Assembly: GCF_013283665.1 (NCBI RefSeq)
Contig: NZ_JABEKU010000001.1
Span: 744,001-808,000 of the forward strand
Source of the DNA: Ensifer sesbaniae
GTDB lineage: Bacteria > Pseudomonadota > Alphaproteobacteria > Rhizobiales > Rhizobiaceae
Direction: 5' to 3'
DNA length: 64,000 nucleotides
Below, one piece after another: positions 10,213-17,996 of this stretch. The notes below the pieces were generated by a model that was not told the origin of the DNA, did not search any database, and was given only the letters and a program-made list of their open reading frames with translations. Numbering within the stretch: the stretch's first letter is position 1; the number at the start of each line of letters is the position of its first letter. The position numbers and the translations under genes were made by a program.

Positions 10213-10266
10213 TCTAGAGCATCTTTCCGCTTCCAGTGATGGCACGTGAAAGCGGGATGCCCTAGG
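10213..10266. repeat. Imperfect palindromic intergenic repeat
   Basis: The outer ends are CTAG-containing and the inner arms are GCATC...CCGCTT and AAGCGG.GATGC, with CAGTG / CACGTG near the centre. Together they form a long interrupted hairpin. Elements of this AGAGCATC/GATGC(T)CTA type recur between genes in Rhizobiaceae. It lies upstream of fadE, in or near its promoter region. Confidence 0.5.
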
Positions 10267-10298
10267 CGGTCTCGCATCGTTGGTAGGATGCTACAAAA

Positions 10299-10324
10299 TT
10301 TTGACGTTTGCGTAAACGTCAAAA
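10299..10324. promoter_or_regulatory. Perfect ACGT-type palindrome upstream of the fad operon, candidate LiuR/MerR-type operator
   Basis: Arms TTTTGACGTTT (10299-10309) and AAACGTCAAAA (10314-10324) are perfectly complementary around a 4-base centre. The site lies 215 bases upstream of fadE and 283 upstream of podJ. Its two ACGT cores resemble palindromes described for LiuR, a MerR-family regulator of fatty acid and branched-chain amino acid catabolism in proteobacteria. Assignment to that regulator is inference, and no regulator gene lies nearby. Confidence 0.5.
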
Positions 10325-10606
10325 ATTGCGGGTTGCGAAGTTTCGTCGCGAGCACCGGGGAGCGGAAAGCGGGGCGGAGACCCGCGCTCGCGGCCGATCC
10401 TGCCAAATCGTTAAAAAATCGGGGCAGATTAACGGCTTGTTTACCACGTTTCATGAAAGGTGCGTGTTGAGATGGTCGAAGTCGCAACGAGTCCTGGCGT
10501 CGTGTCGTTGTAGCTTTGCCCACGTCGGAAGCGCCACAGGGGTGAAGAAAGCTGTTTTCTTCCGTGACGACTTTCGAGATGGCCGACGACAGGGGCGAAG
10601 AACACC

Positions 10607-13600
10607 ATGAATGGATCGCGATCAAATCCTCAGCGCGCAGGCAGCCAGTCCTATGGCGAGCGGCCGTCGCTCGACGCCTTGAACCGCACCATCGAAGGAC
10701 TCGAGGCGCGGATCGAAGGCCTGATGAGCGGCGCGGCCCGCGACGCGGCGCCGAGGCCGCCCGAGCGCGAGCGCCTGCCGGCCCGCGAACCAGCCAGAGA
10801 ACCGGTAACGCCCCGCGATGCCGTCGCCGAAATCATGCAGCGCCAGCGCAGCCTCAGCGCTTCGCGCGAGCGCCCGTCCTTTCGCGACCGGCTGCCGCAG
10901 CGCGAGCCGGAACGTTATACCCCTGAGCGCCCCATCTCCGACCGCTTCGTCGACGAGCCGAGCCGGCAACCGCTTCACAGCCAGCCGCAGCGTCCGTCGT
11001 CGGCCGTCAACGATATTGCCGAAGCGCTGGTCGGTCTGCGCCAGGATCTCAAGCGCGACATCACCGACGGGCTGACGCGCGAGATGAATTCGCTGCGGTC
11101 CGAAATTCGCGGCATCAAGGCCCAGGCGCAGGATCACAGCTTCGCCGAAGACGTGCGCGGCGACATGCAGCGCCTCGCCGACAGCATCCAGCAGCTCGGC
11201 CGCCAGGCTTCCCCGGCCCAGGCCGACGCGCTGCGCGGCGACTTCGATGAACTGCGCGCCATGATCGACGGCCTGGCGCGTGAAGACAGCATGCGCCGCA
11301 TGGAGAGCCGCTGGAACGGCGTCGAGGACCGGTTGATCGCGTTTGACCAGAACCGTGACGACGAACTGGTGGCGCTTGCCTATCGGCTGGACGAGATCAA
11401 GTCGCAGATCGGCTCGCTGAAGAACAGCTCCGCCGTCGACGCGCTGGAAGACAAGCTGATCGCCGTTGCCCAGGCGATCGAAATGCTGGGCCGCCAGATC
11501 CAGCCCGACGACCGTCGTCTCGTCTCGCAGTTTGCCGATCTCGACAGCCGGCTCGACGAGATCAGCCGCGCCATCGCTGCCAACAGCCGCACGACGACCG
11601 GTCTCGACGGTGGTTTCGTCAATCGGCTGGAAAGCCGGCTCGGCGACCTGTCGCGCCAGATCGACAACCTGTCGCGCCCGAGCGATTCCGGGCTCGGCGC
11701 ACGCCTGGAGGCCTTGACGGCCCGGGTCGAGGACCTCGCCAGCGAAAAGGCTGCCGCCCGGCTGGAGGAACGTCTCGACCAGCTTGCGCTGCTGATGGAG
11801 CGCAGCAACAGGACCGCGCAGGCGGATCTCGGCGATTACCTGTCGGACATTTCGCGCAAGATCGAGGCCCTGGATCAGGGCAGCGTCAACGACGCACTGG
11901 CCGAACGGCTCGACTATCTGGCACGCCGGATCGACGAACTTGATGCCCATGGCGGACAACCGGCATCCGACCCGCGCTTCGACCGCCTGGAAGATCGGCT
12001 GGTCGGCATCGCGCAGCGTCTGGAAGAGACCCACGCTGCTCCGTTCGACGATCGCGCCGCCCTGCAGAACCTCGAAGCGCAGATCGCCAATCTGTCGACG
12101 CTGGTCAGCCAGCCGCGCGCCGATGTCGCTGCAAGCGCAATGCCCGCCGATTTTGAAAACCGCATGAGTGCGCTCGAGGATTACCTCTCGACCAGCGACG
12201 AATACATCGTCGAGGCCGCCCGCCAGGCGGCCGAAGCTGTGATGGAAGCCTATGCCAAGAACGGCTCTCCCCGAGGCGCCGGCGGAGATCTGGCCGCCAT
12301 CTCGGCGCTTGCCAAGGATCTTCGCACGCTCGAAGACCTGAGCCGATCCAGCGAAGAGCGCACGGCGCGCACCTTCGAGGCGCTGCACGAGACCCTCGTG
12401 CAGATCGCCGACAAGCTGGAGCGCATCGAAAATCGCGAGCCGGCAATGCCGGCACGGGCTGGAACGCCGGTGCTGCGCGAACCTGCACAGATGTCCACGG
12501 CCGCACAGCCGGAATTCGACGATCCCTTCGGCGGCAACGATCTCGACGACCGTTACGAGGATCTGCAGCGCAACGTCCGCGCCTTGCAGGCCGAAGATCA
12601 GGCTGTGGCCGCGCAGACCGGCGAGCCGGCAACGGCTTTTGCCGATGAACAGCAGGTCTCGACCGTTGAAGTCGAAGACGTGCGCGAACCGGCCGCGGCA
12701 GCCCGCACCGGCTTGATTGCCGGTCTCACCCGGCGTTTCTCCGGCAAGCGGTCCGAGCAGGCACCGGAGCAGGCCCGGCAGATCGTCGAGCCGACGCCGT
12801 CGATCGATCCCTCCGAAATGCTTGCGCCCGAAGAGGCCAATCAACTCCTGGAGCCGGGTTCCGGCGTTCCCGACGTCAAGAAGATCCTGGAACGCGTGCG
12901 TGCCGGCCAGATGAGCAAGGCGGGCGTTCAGCCTGCCGATGGCGACAAGTCGGATTTCATCGCCGCCGCCCGCCGTGCCGCCCAGCTCGCGGTCGAAGAA
13001 GCCGACACCCTGAACAGGGTGGGTCAAGGCGGCAAGACCTCCGTCATCGGCGGCGCTTTCGCTCGCCATCGCCGGCCGATCCTGATGGCCGTCGGTGCGG
13101 TGCTGCTGGCAATCATGTCTTACCCGCTGGTCAGCAACATCCTGAAGAAGCACGAGACCGCACCGGTGGAGCCGGCGGCGATCATCGAGCAGCGGGCGGT
13201 GCCGGAATCGCGCGAAAACAAGATCGTAGATGACCTCCTGCCGCAGACGGCGGCCGTGACCCCGGCTGCGACCCCCGTCACGGCATCCGAGACCGCTGTC
13301 GCTGCGCCTCTCGATTCCGTCGAAGCACCAGCGAAGGTACCCGAAACTTCGATCTCGGTACCGGCAACCGCCGTGCCGACGACCACCATTGCGACGCCGG
13401 CCGAAGAAAAAGCACCGATGCTTGTGCCGGCCGCAGAAACGAAAACTGCTTCGCCGGCCTCCGAATTCCAGCCGACGTCGGTCGGCAACGCACCCGCCGA
13501 TGGCGCTGCTGTTGTCAGTTCGCCGGCCGATGGCGCGGCGGTGACGGCACTGGTGACGACGGCTGCACCGAGCGAGATCGTGCTGCCGGAGGGTTTCGGC

Positions 13601-14431
13601 CCGGCGGCTCTGGTGACGGCCGCCAAGGGCGGCGACCCGCTTGCCTTCTTCGAAATCGGCGCCCGCTTCAGCGAGGGCCGCAGTGTACCTGAAAACATGG
13701 CGGAAGCCGCCAAATGGTATCAGCGCGCCGCAGACGCCGGCGTCGTTCCTGCGCAGTACCGTCTCGCAAGCATGTATGAAAAAGGCATGGGCGTAACGCG
13801 TGACGCCGCGAAGGCCAAGGCGCTCTATCTTTCCGCCGCTGGCCAGGGCAACGCCAGCGCCATGCACAACCTTGCGGTGATGCTGGCGAGCGGCCGCGAT
13901 GGTTCGCCTAACTTTGCCGAGGCAACGAAGTGGTTCGCAAAGGCTGCCGAACTCGGTATTCGCGACAGCCAGTTCAACCTCGCCGTTCTCTATGCGCGGG
14001 GCAACGGCGTGCCGCAGGACCTGACCGAATCCTACAAGTGGTTCTCGGCCGCCGCCCGTGAAGGCGATATGGATGCCGCCGCCAAGCGTGACGAAGTTGC
14101 CAAGGCGATGAAGCCTGAGCAGCTCGAAAGCGCCAAGGCAAAGGCCGAGGCCTGGAAGGCGCAGCCGGTCGACGCCAAGGCTAACACGGTCGATGTTCCG
14201 GATGCCTGGGTTGGCCCGGCCAACAAGACCGCCAGCGTCGACATGACCAAGGCGGTCCGCAACATCCAGGCAATCCTGAACAACAACGGTTTCGATGCCG
14301 GCAAGCCGGACGGCCAGATGGGCAAGAAGACCGTGGCTGCCATCAAGGCCTTCCAGAAGTCGGTCGGCCAGGAACCGACGGGCGAAATCACCGAACAGCT
14401 GGTCAAGGAATTGCTGAAGCGCAATTCCTGA
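10607..14431 (+). CDS. podJ: Polar localization factor PodJ-like protein
   Basis: The 1274-aa protein has a long cytoplasmic, Arg/Glu-rich coiled-coil region (about residues 15-820), one transmembrane helix near 823-845, and a Pro/Ala/Thr-rich periplasmic linker. Sel1-type TPR repeats follow (about 1008-1165, with WYQRAADAGVVPAQYRLASM and similar), and the end is a peptidoglycan-binding domain (about 1212-1272). This is the PodJ layout known from Caulobacter and S. meliloti PodJ1, where it marks the old or growing pole and affects division and envelope functions. It is divergent from fadE across 522 bases. The very long antisense frame here is a shadow. Confidence 0.92.
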   Translation: MNGSRSNPQRAGSQSYGERPSLDALNRTIEGLEARIEGLMSGAARDAAPRPPERERLPAREPAREPVTPRDAVAEIMQRQRSLSASRERPSFRDRLPQREPERYTPERPISDRFVDEPSRQPLHSQPQRPSSAVNDIAEALVGLRQDLKRDITDGLTREMNSLRSEIRGIKAQAQDHSFAEDVRGDMQRLADSIQQLGRQASPAQADALRGDFDELRAMIDGLAREDSMRRMESRWNGVEDRLIAFDQNRDDELVALAYRLDEIKSQIGSLKNSSAVDALEDKLIAVAQAIEMLGRQIQPDDRRLVSQFADLDSRLDEISRAIAANSRTTTGLDGGFVNRLESRLGDLSRQIDNLSRPSDSGLGARLEALTARVEDLASEKAAARLEERLDQLALLMERSNRTAQADLGDYLSDISRKIEALDQGSVNDALAERLDYLARRIDELDAHGGQPASDPRFDRLEDRLVGIAQRLEETHAAPFDDRAALQNLEAQIANLSTLVSQPRADVAASAMPADFENRMSALEDYLSTSDEYIVEAARQAAEAVMEAYAKNGSPRGAGGDLAAISALAKDLRTLEDLSRSSEERTARTFEALHETLVQIADKLERIENREPAMPARAGTPVLREPAQMSTAAQPEFDDPFGGNDLDDRYEDLQRNVRALQAEDQAVAAQTGEPATAFADEQQVSTVEVEDVREPAAAARTGLIAGLTRRFSGKRSEQAPEQARQIVEPTPSIDPSEMLAPEEANQLLEPGSGVPDVKKILERVRAGQMSKAGVQPADGDKSDFIAAARRAAQLAVEEADTLNRVGQGGKTSVIGGAFARHRRPILMAVGAVLLAIMSYPLVSNILKKHETAPVEPAAIIEQRAVPESRENKIVDDLLPQTAAVTPAATPVTASETAVAAPLDSVEAPAKVPETSISVPATAVPTTTIATPAEEKAPMLVPAAETKTASPASEFQPTSVGNAPADGAAVVSSPADGAAVTALVTTAAPSEIVLPEGFGPAALVTAAKGGDPLAFFEIGARFSEGRSVPENMAEAAKWYQRAADAGVVPAQYRLASMYEKGMGVTRDAAKAKALYLSAAGQGNASAMHNLAVMLASGRDGSPNFAEATKWFAKAAELGIRDSQFNLAVLYARGNGVPQDLTESYKWFSAAAREGDMDAAAKRDEVAKAMKPEQLESAKAKAEAWKAQPVDAKANTVDVPDAWVGPANKTASVDMTKAVRNIQAILNNNGFDAGKPDGQMGKKTVAAIKAFQKSVGQEPTGEITEQLVKELLKRNS

Positions 14432-14769
14432 ACCTTGGGCTTGCGCCGTAATAAAGCCGCAGAGCCGGGCGACACGGGTTGCGGGTGGCGAAGTCCTCTG
14501 CCATGTGGCTGAAAAGGTTGAAATGTCAGGCCTGCTGCATAATTCCTTAATCGGAATCAGGCTAGGAAAGAACTGATGCAGCAATCAAGGTCCGACCGTG
14601 ACCTTGGCACGTCCTGGTGGAGCGCAACGCTGCAGGAGTGCATGACGGAGGCCGCCTCGCCCTCGGGAGAGGTGCCGGCCTTTCGAATAATCCCTCATTC
14701 GTGGTGAGTTGCTTGCCACATTAACCGGTTTGCCCGCCTTGCGGGCCATTGGCATATCGAGGACCCGGC
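14432..14769 (+). other. 338-base intergenic region after podJ
   Basis: It contains a nested palindromic repeat (14533-14583) and otherwise unremarkable GC-rich sequence leading to the TSUP gene. No RNA gene or protein with a credible start was seen. Confidence 0.5.
14533..14583. repeat. Nested palindromic intergenic repeat
   Basis: Outer arms TGCTGCAT (14533-14540) and ATGCAGCA (14576-14583) enclose a second palindrome, ATTCC TTAATC GGAAT. The combination resembles the recurrent TGCTGCATAATTCCTTAA-type rhizobial intergenic element. It follows podJ and may stabilise or end its transcript. Confidence 0.5.
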
Positions 14770-15696
14770 GTGACGATCTATCTGCCCATCGCAGAGTTGT
14801 CGGTGAACATACTCATCATTCTCGGTATGGGCGCAGCCGTCGGCTTTCTTTCCGGCATGTTCGGCGTCGGCGGCGGCTTCCTGATCACGCCGCTCCTGAT
14901 GTTCTATAATATTCCGCCCGTCGTGGCGGTGGCGACCGGCGCCAACCAGGTGGTGGCCTCGTCGATCTCGGGCGCGATCACGCATTTTCGGCGCGGCACC
15001 ATCGACATCAAGCTCGGCACGGTGCTCCTATGCGGCGGTCTTGCCGGAGCGACGGTCGGCGTCTGGCTGTTTTCGCTGCTGCGCCGCCTCGGCCAGCTCG
15101 ATCTGGTGATCTCGCTGCTTTACGTCGTTCTGCTCGGTACCGTCGGCGGGCTGATGCTCTGGGAGAGCATCGCCGCCATGCGCAAGGCCGCCAAGAACCA
15201 GGCGACGACCCTGCGCCGCCCCGGCCAGCACAACTGGGTGCACGGCCTGCCGCTGAAGGTGCGCTTCAAGAAGTCGAAGATCTATCTGAGCGTCATTCCG
15301 GTGATCGGCCTCGGCTTCTGCATCGGTATCCTGACCTCGGTCATGGGCGTCGGCGGCGGTTTCATCATGGTGCCGGCGATGATCTATCTCCTGCGCATCC
15401 CGACCAACGTCGTCGTCGGCACGTCGCTGTTCCAGATCATCTTCGTCTCCGCCTATACGGTCATCGTCCAGGCATCGACCAACTATACCGTCGATATCGT
15501 GCTCGCCTTCGTCCTGATGATCGCCGGCGTCATCGGTGCGCAATATGGCGTGCGCGTCGGCCAGAAGCTGCGCGGCGAACAATTGCGTGCGCTGCTGGCG
15601 CTCCTCGTTCTTGCCGTCGGCATTCGTCTGGCGATCGAGCTCGTCATCCCGCCGAAGGACATCTATTCGGTCGTATCAGCGGGGTTCGGTTTCTGA
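14770..15696 (+). CDS. TSUP/TauE-SafE family membrane exporter
   Basis: The 308-aa protein has about eight membrane helices in two halves, each bearing the TSUP glycine motif (FLSGMFGVGGGFLITPLLM and ILTSVMGVGGGFIMVPAM). The family exports sulfite, sulfoacetate or other small organosulfur anions. The GTG at 14770 is chosen because it starts at the conserved (V/M)TIYLPIAELSVN sequence. Its stop overlaps the start of the following gene (TGATG), so the pair is translationally coupled. Confidence 0.87.
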   Translation: MTIYLPIAELSVNILIILGMGAAVGFLSGMFGVGGGFLITPLLMFYNIPPVVAVATGANQVVASSISGAITHFRRGTIDIKLGTVLLCGGLAGATVGVWLFSLLRRLGQLDLVISLLYVVLLGTVGGLMLWESIAAMRKAAKNQATTLRRPGQHNWVHGLPLKVRFKKSKIYLSVIPVIGLGFCIGILTSVMGVGGGFIMVPAMIYLLRIPTNVVVGTSLFQIIFVSAYTVIVQASTNYTVDIVLAFVLMIAGVIGAQYGVRVGQKLRGEQLRALLALLVLAVGIRLAIELVIPPKDIYSVVSAGFGF

Positions 15697-16496
15697 TGAT
15701 CCGCTTCGCTCGCACAGCCCTCGTTCTTTTCGCCTTTGCCCTGGCGGCGCCGGCCGATGCCGCGCTTCAGGATGAAAACGCCGACCTGACGGAAAAGCTG
15801 GAAATCGGCATCTCCAGCGACGAGATCGCCATCACCTCGGATTTTCGCGGCGCGGATCTGACGATCTTCGGCGCTGTCGACGGCTTCGACCAGGGGCTAC
15901 TGGCCCAGGGCAGGTACAACATCATCGTGACCCTCGAAGGCCCGAAGGACAATGCGACAGTGCGCAAGAAGGAGCGCGTCTTCGGCATCTGGGTGAACAC
16001 CAGCTCCATGACCTTCGAGCTGGTGCCGGAATCCTATTCGCTGTCGTCGACGCGCGATATCGAGACGATCGCGCCGCCCGGTGAGATGGGCAATATGGGC
16101 ATCGGCGTCGATCACATGCGGCTGGTGCCGCTCGGCTTCGTCGGCGACGGCAGCAATCTCGGCGAGTTCCGCAACGCTTTCCGCCGCATCCGTGAGACGA
16201 GCGGCGTCTATGAACGCGATCCGGGCGGCGTGCAATTCATCAGTGCCAGCCTGTTCAAGGCTTCGGTACGCCTACCGGCCAACGTCCCGAACGGTGTCCA
16301 TGTGGTGCGTGCCTATCTCTTTCGCGATGGCGTCTTCGTTGCCGCCAAGGCGCTGCCGCTACGTGTCGTCAAGACTGGCCTGGAACAGTTCATTACCCAG
16401 GCAGCGCATCAGCAACCGCTTTTCTACGGCCTCGTTGCCGTGCTGCTCGCGGTCGTTACCGGCTGGGGCGCGAGCCTCATCTTCCGCAAGGAATAG
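15696..16496 (+). CDS. TIGR02186-family exported, C-terminally anchored protein
   Basis: The 266-aa product has a signal peptide (about residues 1-22, cleaved after a PADA-type site), a periplasmic beta-rich domain and one C-terminal helix (FYGLVAVLLAVVTGWGASL). It belongs to the alphaproteobacterial family TIGR02186, which is regularly found next to TSUP exporters. The one-base overlap with the upstream exporter supports a joint function, perhaps as an accessory to anion export. Biochemical role is unknown. Confidence 0.82.
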   Translation: MIRFARTALVLFAFALAAPADAALQDENADLTEKLEIGISSDEIAITSDFRGADLTIFGAVDGFDQGLLAQGRYNIIVTLEGPKDNATVRKKERVFGIWVNTSSMTFELVPESYSLSSTRDIETIAPPGEMGNMGIGVDHMRLVPLGFVGDGSNLGEFRNAFRRIRETSGVYERDPGGVQFISASLFKASVRLPANVPNGVHVVRAYLFRDGVFVAAKALPLRVVKTGLEQFITQAAHQQPLFYGLVAVLLAVVTGWGASLIFRKE

Positions 16497-16694
16497 TTTG
16501 GGGCAGGAGGTGGCCTTGCGTTTCCTTTTTCCCGGCGCGCGTTTAAAGAAGGGGCGGTAGGATGTTTCAGGGATAAAGTACCGGGACATCCCTAAGATGT
16601 TGATCTGAAGCGCCGCGCCGAAGGGCGCAGGGTTCGAGAAAGCGGTGCTTGCGCTTGTGGCGGCAAGCGACGCGACACAGGCAGAGGAAGCCCG

Positions 16695-16931
16695 ATGAAA
16701 CCGATTTTTGTCCAGTTGCAGTGCGCTCCCGGCAAGACCTACGAGGTCGCTGACGAGATCTACCGCAAGGAAATCGTTTCGGAAATGTATTCGACGAGCG
16801 GCGACTACGACCTGATCATCAAGATCTACATCGAAGAAGGCCAGGACATCGGCAAGTTCATCAACGACAACATTGCCACGGTGCCGGGCATCTCGCGCTC
16901 GCTGACGACGCTGACCTTCAACGCGTTCTGA
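16695..16931 (+). CDS. Stand-alone Lrp/AsnC ligand-binding (RAM) domain protein
   Basis: This 78-aa protein aligns with the C-terminal RAM domain of Lrp regulators (start FVQLQCAPGKTYEVADEIY, end GISRSLTTLTFNAF) but has no DNA-binding helix-turn-helix. Such short proteins form oligomers that bind amino acids, and can pair with full-length Lrp proteins or act as sensors. It has a good ribosome binding site (GAGGAAG) and stands alone, converging on pdeM. Partner and ligand are not evident. Confidence 0.85.
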   Translation: MKPIFVQLQCAPGKTYEVADEIYRKEIVSEMYSTSGDYDLIIKIYIEEGQDIGKFINDNIATVPGISRSLTTLTFNAF

Positions 16932-16979
16932 CCAGGGCCGCGGCGGCGTGCGGACGCAACCGCAGGCTTTCCTCAAACG

Positions 16980-17705
16980 TCAGGCAATGAGCTTGGCAAA
17001 GCGGACCGAATAGATCCGATCGCGCCCGAGCATATGGGCGACAAGCTTGCTGCGATCGAAAAGGCCGGTCATGGCCCGATGCCTGAGGTCGAGCCCGCCG
17101 GTCGTGACGCCGAAGGCGGGCATCAGCATGCGCGCGCCATCCGTCGCAAAGCAGGCGCGGCGCACGGCCCTGTCGCGTCTCACCACCGTTGCTGCCGGGT
17201 GCAGATGGCCGGCGATTTCGCCGACGGCTTCGCCGCGCCTCGGCTCGTGCCGGAAGACGAGGCCCGCATGGCTGAGCTCGTCCATCGAGGCGCCCGGGAG
17301 CCCAAAGGCGCCGTCCGGGTCGTGATTGCCGTTGATCCAGACCCATTCGCGTCCATGTGCCATCGACGCGATCATGTGCCGGAAGGTATCCGGCATCACC
17401 GCCGAGCCGACGCGATCGTGAAAATTGTCGCCGAGGCTGATGACGAGCTTCGGGTCGTGACGGGCGATCGCTGCCTCCAGAACGCGCAGGGTCGCAAGCG
17501 TATCGTAGGGCGGCAACAGCATGCCGCGACGGGCGAAGGCGGAGCCTTTTTCCAGGTGAAGGTCGGAAACGACGAGCGTGCCCGTCTCCGGCAGATAGAG
17601 ACCGCCGAGCGGATCGCAGATCGCCGCGACGCCGTTGATGACCGTCTGCGCCTGGAGGAGGGGGGCTGTCGCCGGAGCCGATAGGGTGTGAGCGAGGCGG
17701 TGCAT
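16980..17705 (-). CDS. pdeM: Ligase-associated DNA repair metallophosphoesterase PdeM
   Basis: The 241-aa calcineurin-like phosphoesterase has the metal-binding motifs VVSDLHLEKG, ISLGDNFHD, WINGNHD and IAGHLHP. This matches the PdeM nuclease that in many bacteria is encoded with an Lhr-type helicase, an exonuclease and an ATP-dependent DNA ligase. The ATG at 17705 begins the conserved part; a GTG two codons upstream is possible. The Lhr-type helicase lies just upstream on the same strand, separated by the RIME-like repeats. No ligase or exonuclease gene is in the window. Confidence 0.85.
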   Translation of the reverse strand: MHRLAHTLSAPATAPLLQAQTVINGVAAICDPLGGLYLPETGTLVVSDLHLEKGSAFARRGMLLPPYDTLATLRVLEAAIARHDPKLVISLGDNFHDRVGSAVMPDTFRHMIASMAHGREWVWINGNHDPDGAFGLPGASMDELSHAGLVFRHEPRRGEAVGEIAGHLHPAATVVRRDRAVRRACFATDGARMLMPAFGVTTGGLDLRHRAMTGLFDRSKLVAHMLGRDRIYSVRFAKLIA

Positions 17706-17740
17706 GGTCACGGTCTCGCACGTTGCATGGTGAGGAGAAT

Positions 17741-17786
17741 ACCCCCCTCTGGCCTGCCGGCCATCTCCCCCACAAGGGGGGAGATT
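17741..17786. repeat. RIME-like repeat, copy A
   Basis: This 46-base GC-rich element contains CTGGCCTGCCGGCCATC and a CCCCC-ACAA-GGGGG-type hairpin. It is the exact inverted copy of the element at 17871-17916. The sequence type matches the Rhizobium-specific intergenic mosaic elements (RIME). Confidence 0.8.
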
Positions 17787-17870
17787 GACTCGCGGCTGGC
17801 CACTCGCTTCAACAAGAAATCGCATGCGGTCGGCGAAACTCCGGATGGATATGCGGAGCGTGCTGCACGT

Positions 17871-17916
17871 AATCTCCCCCCTTGTGGGGGAGATGGCCGG
17901 CAGGCCAGAGGGGGGT
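17871..17916. repeat. RIME-like repeat, copy B (inverted)
   Basis: This is the perfect 46-of-46 inverted match to copy A, with 84 bases between them. A further partial piece (CCAGAGGGGGGTAACCCG) follows at about 17941-17960. The pair could form a large stem-loop in the transcript joining the helicase to pdeM. Confidence 0.8.
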
Positions 17917-17996
17917 ATGCCGCCGGACGCGACAGAGCGTCCAGAGGGGGGTAACCCGCCCAACGCGACAGACTGCTGTTTCTCAAAACGATCTTC

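Larger units (their letters stand above)
10085..10606. other. 522-base divergent intergenic region between fadE and podJ
   Basis: The region carries a long imperfect palindromic repeat (10213-10266), an ACGT-type operator-like palindrome (10299-10324), and an AT-richer stretch near 10405-10455 that probably contains the podJ promoter. I find no convincing small gene. Short frames here have no matching ribosome binding site or protein-like composition. Confidence 0.6.

Noticed and set aside
10622..14584. Open frame of about 1320 codons antisense to podJ
   Set aside because: It mirrors the podJ codon phase in GC-rich DNA, has no domain pattern, and podJ itself has clear coiled-coil, membrane, Sel1 and peptidoglycan-binding domains.
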